From positions 185,413 to 249,412 of the forward strand of contig NZ_JAGGJY010000003.1 of assembly GCF_017873245.1 (NCBI RefSeq): 64,000 nucleotides of DNA, read 5' to 3'. A program made the translations under genes and the position numbers. The notes beneath the pieces are model-generated. The model did no database searches and was not told the origin of the DNA. It was given only the letters and a program-made list of their open reading frames with translations. This stretch comes from Clostridium tertium (lineage in GTDB: Bacteria; Bacillota; Clostridia; Clostridiales; Clostridiaceae). Below are positions 58,802 through 64,000 of the stretch, piece by piece (the first letter of the stretch is position 1; each line of letters starts with the position of its first letter).

Positions 58802-59614
58802 ATGAAAATATATAATTATTGCCAAAGTGATGAATTAAAATCTTGTATACTATGCTATCCAGTAAATTTTAAGATAATAGATAAAAGCAATGAATATTAT
58901 AACAAAATAAACTATGATTTGCTTTATAGTCAGTATAATAACTTTATAAATACATTAAGTAAAAATAATATAAAGCTATATTTTATAGATATAAATAAAA
59001 ATGCAACTCAACAAGTGTTTACTCAAGATATTGGTTTTGTAATTGATGATATACTTTTTGTAAGTAAAATGAAAGAAAAAGATAGAAAAATTGAAACTGA
59101 GAGTTTTATGAAGTTTGTAAAAGATAATAATATAAAATATTATGAAATGAAGAATAATATAGAGGGCGGGGATGTTATAAAGTATCAAGATGTTATTTTT
59201 GTTGGAATTAGTAGCAGAACATCTATCCAGGCTGCCAATGAGCTTCAAGAAGTTTTAGTTAATATGAAAAATAATACTAAAGTTATTCCAGTTAATTTGG
59301 ATACTAGTAAAATACATTTAGATTGTGTTTTCAATACCCTAGATAAAGGAAGTGCAGTTATATCACCTTATGTTTATGATAAAAAAATAATAGAAAAATA
59401 TATAAATAATTTATATGAAATATCTAAGAAAGATGCAGATGACTTAGGAACTAATTATGTATATTTAGGAAATAAGAAGCTATTAAGCAGTAATAAATCT
59501 GTAACTGAAATGCTTATAGAAAAAGGCTATGAAGTGGAATTTATAGAATACAGTGAAATTATGAAAAGTCAAGGAAGTTTAGGGTGTTCGTGCATATTTG
59601 ATTTAAGAGAATAA
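58802..59614 (+). CDS. DDAH/arginine deiminase-superfamily hydrolase
   Basis: A 270-residue protein of the amidinotransferase (five-bladed propeller) fold. Visible are FTQDIGFVIDD (substrate Asp), NIEGGDVIKYQ, the catalytic His in KIHLDCVFNTL, and the catalytic Cys in QGSLGCSCIF near the end. These fit dimethylarginine dimethylaminohydrolase-like enzymes, which split guanidino groups to citrulline-type products. The exact substrate is unknown. The start follows TATAGGAGTTAAG. It stands alone. Confidence 0.82.
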   Translation: MKIYNYCQSDELKSCILCYPVNFKIIDKSNEYYNKINYDLLYSQYNNFINTLSKNNIKLYFIDINKNATQQVFTQDIGFVIDDILFVSKMKEKDRKIETESFMKFVKDNNIKYYEMKNNIEGGDVIKYQDVIFVGISSRTSIQAANELQEVLVNMKNNTKVIPVNLDTSKIHLDCVFNTLDKGSAVISPYVYDKKIIEKYINNLYEISKKDADDLGTNYVYLGNKKLLSSNKSVTEMLIEKGYEVEFIEYSEIMKSQGSLGCSCIFDLRE

Positions 59615-59799
59615 TATAGGGTTTAGGGTTTTATATTTGATTTAATGCTAGTAGTATATTAGAGTTTTAATATATTACTAGCATTAATTCTATACAAAAT
59701 TAAGCATATAAAGATTACTTTATGAAATTAATTTCTTAGTATGAACATAAAATGAATTTTATAAATATACTATAATAAAATTCTTATGGAGGAAAAGAC

Positions 59800-60717
59800 A
59801 TGCTAGCACGTAAAAGATATATTTTTTTATCTTTAGAATTACATTTATTTTATGCACGAATTATGAAAGAGCATGCTATTTTTTTAGAGGCTGGATTTAC
59901 CCCTAAAAATGATAAGCTTGCTAAAGAAGCTGATAACTACAAACTACAATTTGAAAAACTTTTATTAGATACTATAAAATTAAGTCATGGAAGAATTAGA
60001 GAAGAGGTATTAGATTCAGGAGAACTTTATACTGATTACACTTTAAGTACAGAAAGAAAAACAGAACATTATACTGGTATAGAAATAAATTCTAAAATAA
60101 CAATTATAGAGACAAAACTACAGGGAAAAGATCATAAAGATTATGATAATAAGACAAAAAGTTCTGTAAAGAGGCTTAATAGTATGGCTATAAAATTACT
60201 TGATTGCTTAATAGATTTTAAAACAAAGGTTTTAAATGAAGTACTAGCATGTAATATATTTACGGCAAGTTATCCTACATTTTTAGATCACTTAATACAT
60301 GAAGCAAAATTATATCGTTCATATGTTTATTCTTTGGAAAATGATCAAGATATTGAAGAAAAAAATATTAAGGATGCTGAATTGTTTTGGGACCATATTA
60401 TGCTTGAACATGCTTCTTTTATAAGAGGATTATTAGACCCTTCTGAAGGAAAACTTATAAGAACAGCAGATGAATTTGTAAAGGTATATAATGATTTAAT
60501 TCAAAGTACTATGGATATAGATTCTACAGGAATGTTAGGAGTTACTGATAATACCTTAACAGAAACTATTAATTTTAGAGATTTTAAAAAATCAGGTACA
60601 GAAGGAATTGATGAGTGTAAAATAAAATCCATGATGCTTCCACTTATGGCTGATCATGTATTAAGAGAAGCAAATCATTATATAAGATTACTTAAAAGTT
60701 ATGAAAATAGGATTTAA
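59800..60717 (+). CDS. DUF2935 protein (ferritin-like double helical bundle)
   Basis: A 305-residue protein in two similar all-helical halves (about 1-140 and 150-300). Each has acidic and His residues at matching places: LELHLFYARIMKEHAIFLEAG with THEE-like positions in the first, and DHIMLEHASFIRGLLDP and DHVLREANHY in the second (the family marks are KEHAIFLEAGF and LEHASFIRGLLD). This is the layout of DUF2935, thought to be a metal-binding four-helix fold. No membrane segment. The start follows TATGGAGGAAAAGAC. Function unknown; a diiron oxidoreductase or storage role is possible. Confidence 0.82.
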   Translation: MLARKRYIFLSLELHLFYARIMKEHAIFLEAGFTPKNDKLAKEADNYKLQFEKLLLDTIKLSHGRIREEVLDSGELYTDYTLSTERKTEHYTGIEINSKITIIETKLQGKDHKDYDNKTKSSVKRLNSMAIKLLDCLIDFKTKVLNEVLACNIFTASYPTFLDHLIHEAKLYRSYVYSLENDQDIEEKNIKDAELFWDHIMLEHASFIRGLLDPSEGKLIRTADEFVKVYNDLIQSTMDIDSTGMLGVTDNTLTETINFRDFKKSGTEGIDECKIKSMMLPLMADHVLREANHYIRLLKSYENRI

Positions 60718-60792
60718 TTTAAGTTGATTTTAATAAAAATTGACATACATAAGAAGAGGCAATAAGAAAATTATATGTGAATATATTAGAGT

Positions 60793-60824
60793 AACCACCT
60801 GTTTGGGGTGGTTATTTTAATTAA
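60793..60824 (+). terminator. Terminator after the DUF2935 gene
   Basis: TAACCACC and GGTGGTTA pair around a short loop, then TTTTAATT. Nothing else is recognised up to 60959. Confidence 0.8.
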
Positions 60825-60959
60825 AAGAAATCAATGTGTAAAATAACTATATATAATTAACGAGAAGAAAATCAATTCTAATTATTAAGTATTAGATTAT
60901 TAATAAATATTTTTATATTATCAAATAATTAAATTGTTTCGGAAGAGGCAAGTGAGGTA

Positions 60960-61223
60960 ATGATGGATCTTAACATTTTAATTCGATATGTGATAAGTGT
61001 TGCGATAAGTTCATTGGTGTTTTTCATAATTATGGTAAATTATAATAGGATGAAGAATGTTGTAAAAAATAGATTGTTAATATTCTTTTTAACTGTAGTA
61101 CTAGTTTTAGTTGATATTATAATTAAAATTCTTTTGGGAAGAGAAAGCATTTCTGCTACAATAATTAGAAGTATTACATATTCAGTAAGTATGAGCATTT
61201 TTATTTATTTAATTTTTAAGTAG
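60960..61223 (+). CDS. Small membrane protein (87 aa)
   Basis: An 87-residue protein with three hydrophobic helices (about 6-25, 38-57, 66-86) and short basic loops (NYNRMKNVVKNR). No family is recognised. It starts behind AAGTGAGGTA, a moderate ribosome binding site. It is 39 nt upstream of another unknown membrane protein gene in the same direction, so the two may form a small operon. The AT-rich composition could inflate hydrophobic frames, but length, spacing and start support a gene. Confidence 0.6.
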   Translation: MMDLNILIRYVISVAISSLVFFIIMVNYNRMKNVVKNRLLIFFLTVVLVLVDIIIKILLGRESISATIIRSITYSVSMSIFIYLIFK

Positions 61224-61262
61224 GAAACAGAAAGTATAATGAATTTTGAATAGAGGTTATTT

Positions 61263-61970
61263 ATGTATCAATACAATTGGCTTTTTGAAGCAAGATCAAT
61301 AGGAGAATTTTTTAAGAGACTAGGAATTTTTATTTTAACAATAATAATATTATTTTTACACTTCATTGGAGTAGCTTATGTAATTGAAAGTTTTATTAAA
61401 GGATTTAATGAGAATTATCTAATAATAACAACGAAGCTATTTGATAATATAGTATGTTTTTTACTTCCAGCAATAATAATAGCAATGCTTTACTTTAGAA
61501 TTAAAATAAAAGTTATGACAAGAGACATAATTTATAAAAGAAAAAATAAATTATATTCTAGAATTTTTTATTTCATCTTAATTTTTATAATATTATTTTT
61601 TATTTATAGCTTAAATAAATATACGATTTTTTATGAAAATAAAGTTATAAAACATAATATTATAAAGCCTTTAGAAAAGGAGTATAGCTATTCTGATATA
61701 AAAGAAGGGGATATAGGTATAAATTGGAGAAATAGAAAATATCCAAGCTTTTATTATTACATTAATTTTAATGATGGATATAAAGTTAATATTACAAATG
61801 GAGTATTTGGAGGCGGTTATGATTTAAAGAAATTAATTGAAGTTAATAGTATTCTTTCACAAAAGGACATTATTAGAAATATAGACAAGACATATCTAGA
61901 TATTTATAAAATAGATTTTGATGAAGACAGAAAAAATGATATGTATAAGATATTTAACATTAATAATTAA
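61263..61970 (+). CDS. Membrane protein of unknown function (235 aa)
   Basis: A 235-residue protein with three helices (about 20-42, 58-78, 97-117) and a C-terminal extracellular or cytoplasmic domain of about 110 residues. That domain has YSYSDIKEGDIGINWRNRK (repeated aromatic and charged residues) and GVFGGGYDLKKLIEVN. No known family is recognised. The start follows TAGAGGTTATTT. It probably belongs with the small membrane protein upstream. A role cannot be assigned. Confidence 0.6.
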   Translation: MYQYNWLFEARSIGEFFKRLGIFILTIIILFLHFIGVAYVIESFIKGFNENYLIITTKLFDNIVCFLLPAIIIAMLYFRIKIKVMTRDIIYKRKNKLYSRIFYFILIFIILFFIYSLNKYTIFYENKVIKHNIIKPLEKEYSYSDIKEGDIGINWRNRKYPSFYYYINFNDGYKVNITNGVFGGGYDLKKLIEVNSILSQKDIIRNIDKTYLDIYKIDFDEDRKNDMYKIFNINN

Positions 61971-62125
61971 TTACATGAGTATTAAATAATTTTTAGAATG
62001 TATATATGGGTTTTATAGAAAAAGCTTAATTAATAGGAGGTTTATTCTATTAGTTTTTTTAATATTTTTTATGTTTGCATATTAAAAGAATAATATATAA
62101 ATAAATTAAAAAGGAATCTTAAGAT

Positions 62126-62344
62126 ATGAAAAATAAAAAGATATGTCCTAAATGTAATGGTGAGAAAATTTTAAGAATACCTGGTGAAACTGGGATATAC
62201 GGAACGGGAAATAATATTACGGCAGGGTTTTTAAATGGTACTGTAAATATTTCAAGATATTTATGTTGTAATTGTGGGGACATGGAAGAATGGGTAGATA
62301 GTAAAGAAGATATAAATAAATTAGAAAAAAGATATAGTAAATAA
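62126..62344 (+). CDS. Small zinc-ribbon protein (72 aa)
   Basis: A 72-residue protein with paired Cys: CPKCNGEKI at the N-terminus and LCCNCGDMEEW in the middle, giving a four-Cys zinc ribbon around a Gly/Asn-rich loop (GIYGTGNNITAGF). The form is common in Firmicutes as an uncharacterised zinc-binding protein. The start follows AAGGAATCTTAAGAT. It may be expressed with the membrane protein upstream. A clear terminator follows at 62361. Confidence 0.7.
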   Translation: MKNKKICPKCNGEKILRIPGETGIYGTGNNITAGFLNGTVNISRYLCCNCGDMEEWVDSKEDINKLEKRYSK

Positions 62345-62360
62345 TAATATATAAAATAAA

Positions 62361-62400
62361 AGCAATCTCTAAAGAATAAGTTAGAGATTGTTTTTTATTT
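62361..62400 (+). terminator. Terminator after the zinc-ribbon gene
   Basis: AGCAATCTCTAA pairs with TTAGAGATTGTT around a 9-nt loop, then TTTTATTTTT. The gap 62401-62685 shows only AT-rich upstream sequence of cfa. Confidence 0.85.
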
Positions 62401-62685
62401 TTGTTGAAATAATAAAAATTTCAAATTTTTAATACGTAATCATGTAATTTTTAAGATTTAATGGCGAAGTAATAGAAGTATATTTTTCATTTTCATTGTC
62501 TATAATCTCAATTAGATTGGTTTAGTTAAAATGATTCAAATTGTACTAGGAAAAGTGTAGTTATTTATAAATTAAATATTATGAGTGGATATAAAATTTA
62601 TTAGGATTAATAAGTTTATAAAATAGTATTTTGCTACACTAAGAATTAAAAGTTTAACAAGGGAAATGTATTGAGGAGGAGATTT

Positions 62686-63885
62686 ATGAATATGGAAAAA
62701 ATATTCTTTAAAACTTTTTTAAAGAATTTTGAAGAGTTATCATTTGAAGTGAAATTTTGGGATGATGAGGTTATTAAAGTTGGAAAAAATGAATCTTTAT
62801 TTAAGCTACATTTAAAAGAACCAATACCAAAGAAGGCATTATTAACTAGTACTTCATTAGCGTTTGGGGAAGCTTATATGGATGGAAATATAGAAATAGA
62901 TGGAGATCTATTTACTGTATTTGATGAGTTATTAAAGTGTATAGATAAGTTTTCTACTGACTTTAAAAGTTTACCTAAGATATTTAAAAATTCAACATCT
63001 GAAAAACATCAAAAAGAAGAAGTATCATATCATTATGATATAGGAAATGATTTTTATAAATTATGGCTAGATGATACTATGAGTTATTCTTGCGGATATT
63101 TTAAAAATCCAACAGATACTTTATATGATGCTCAAATGAATAAAGTCCATCATTTACTAAAAAAGTTAAATCTTAAAGAGGGATTAACTTTATTAGATAT
63201 AGGATGTGGATGGGGTGGTCTTCTTATTGAGGCTGCTAAATTATATAAGGTTAAGGGACTTGGAATAACATTAAGTCAGGAACAACATGATGAGTTCAAA
63301 AGGAGAATAAAAGAAGAAGGTTTAGAAGATTATTTAGATGTAAAAATAATGGACTATAGAGACTTAAAGAAATCAAAATTAAGTTTTGATAGGATTGTAA
63401 GCGTTGGAATGCTTGAGCATGTAGGACGTGAAAATTATAATTTATTTTTTGAAAATGTAAACTCTGTATTAAATAAAGGTGGAGTATTTGTTCTTCATTA
63501 TATAAGTGGATTAAAGGAATCACAGGGAGATGCATGGATAAAGAAATACATATTCCCAGGTGGAGTAATACCAACATTAAGGGAAATAATATCTTTATCA
63601 GCTGAGTATAAATTTTATACAATAGATGTTGAAAGTTTAAGATTGCATTATAAAAATACATTATTACATTGGGCTAAAAATTTTGATAACAACATAGATA
63701 AGGTTAGAAAAATGCATGATAGTAATGGCAGAGTATTTGATGAAAGATTTATAAGAATGTGGAGAATGTACCTATATTGCTGTGTTGCATCTTTTAACAA
63801 TGGAGTAATTGATTTACATCAAATAGTTTTTGTAAAAGATACAAATAATAATTTGCCAATGACTAGAGAGTATATGTATAGATAA
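62686..63885 (+). CDS. cfa: Cyclopropane-fatty-acyl-phospholipid synthase
   Basis: A 399-residue membrane-associated enzyme that adds a methylene group from S-adenosylmethionine to unsaturated acyl chains of phospholipids. The N-terminal lipid-contact domain (about 1-105) has FGEAYMDGNIEIDGDL. The catalytic part has SYHYDIGNDFYKLWLDDTMSYSCG, with the SAM motif LDIGCGWGGL and VSVGMLEHVGRENY (bicarbonate-site Glu and His); key residues only are given here. ATG 62686 follows GAGGAGGAGATTT; a TTG upstream lies inside that site. It changes membrane lipids under acid, solvent or stationary-phase stress. After 63885 the window holds no further gene. Confidence 0.92.
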   Translation: MNMEKIFFKTFLKNFEELSFEVKFWDDEVIKVGKNESLFKLHLKEPIPKKALLTSTSLAFGEAYMDGNIEIDGDLFTVFDELLKCIDKFSTDFKSLPKIFKNSTSEKHQKEEVSYHYDIGNDFYKLWLDDTMSYSCGYFKNPTDTLYDAQMNKVHHLLKKLNLKEGLTLLDIGCGWGGLLIEAAKLYKVKGLGITLSQEQHDEFKRRIKEEGLEDYLDVKIMDYRDLKKSKLSFDRIVSVGMLEHVGRENYNLFFENVNSVLNKGGVFVLHYISGLKESQGDAWIKKYIFPGGVIPTLREIISLSAEYKFYTIDVESLRLHYKNTLLHWAKNFDNNIDKVRKMHDSNGRVFDERFIRMWRMYLYCCVASFNNGVIDLHQIVFVKDTNNNLPMTREYMYR

Positions 63886-64000
63886 TAAATAGAATAAATA
63901 TGTTAATAAATTTATTAGTCTTAGCATAGATTTTAAGAATAATATCTAAAAATAAATACTATATATGAAAAAAGAAAATTATCCATATTTTAGATTGTTT

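Noticed and set aside
1..64000. CRISPR arrays, rRNA and tRNA genes
   Set aside because: No regularly spaced repeats and no rRNA or tRNA-like cloverleaf sequence were noticed on reading both strands; a small tRNA could still be missed without a scan.

Overview
The window is strongly AT-rich, with short intergenic gaps, strong AGGAGG-type ribosome binding sites and many U-tailed hairpin terminators. Gene content points to a Clostridium sensu stricto species: [FeFe] hydrogenase, a ferredoxin-linked 2-oxoacid oxidoreductase, a cysteine T-box, YesM/YesN sugar sensing and PTS trehalose use. It also carries superoxide dismutase, AhpC, an AhpF-like reductase and a laccase-type multicopper oxidase, which suggests an aerotolerant or oxygen-exposed member. 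The species cannot be named from this sequence alone. No rRNA, tRNA, CRISPR array, prophage or intact insertion sequence was seen.

Layout. 1-174 (-): 5' end of a UbiA-type prenyltransferase. 0.4-10.1 kb: galactose-type ABC transporter mglBAC with a small membrane protein, then its probable sensing operon (YesN regulator, YesM kinase and two sugar-binding proteins). 10.2-12.0 kb: Cys-specific T-box leader and a TcyP-like cystine symporter. 12.2-14.6 kb (-): AhpF-like flavoprotein and AhpC, each with its own promoter region and a PerR-like palindrome. 15.3-18.4 kb: two divergent glycosyltransferases. 18.5-20.5 kb (-): flavodoxin and a group-B-like [FeFe] hydrogenase with a TSCCCP motif. 20.7-23.3 kb: LytTR/DUF3021/ABC-2 operon. 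23.5-27.5 kb: LuxR/DUF2087 regulator, double GNAT, aldo/keto reductase, AraC/GyrI regulator.

25.1-25.4 and 27.8-30.0 kb form a region of gene decay. It holds broken copies of a 191-aa protein gene, a DUF3784-like membrane protein, mntP and a UbiA prenyltransferase. Intact relatives of the first three lie elsewhere in this window; of the UbiA enzyme only a partial gene is visible, at the left edge. 30.1-37.2 kb: trehalose regulon (treP, treR, a clan GH-G hydrolase, phosphotrehalase, ROK kinase) with TreR-like operators at three promoters. 37.4-39.9 kb: DUF3784-like protein, deformylase-like protein, Imm5-like protein, and mntP under a yybP-ykoY manganese riboswitch. 40.2-44.9 kb: AEC carrier, then P-loop ATPase/ferredoxin/2-oxoacid oxidoreductase operon and a BFD-like protein. 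45.2-52.8 kb: small ORFs, zinc-ribbon protein, an OmpR/histidine kinase pair, a copper-handling membrane protein (-), sodA and a multicopper oxidase. 53.1-63.9 kb: S41-like protease, DUF2809, GDPD, MATE/MerR divergent pair, alpha/beta hydrolase, DDAH-like enzyme, DUF2935 protein, small membrane and zinc-ribbon proteins, and cyclopropane fatty acid synthase.

The most notable new observation is a shared 26-nt promoter element. It lies upstream of the two-component system at 46.1 kb, the HMA/SafE/cupredoxin protein at 50.2 kb (-) and the multicopper oxidase at 51.3 kb, each time exactly three bases before a -10-like hexamer. This predicts a local copper or oxygen regulon run by that two-component system.
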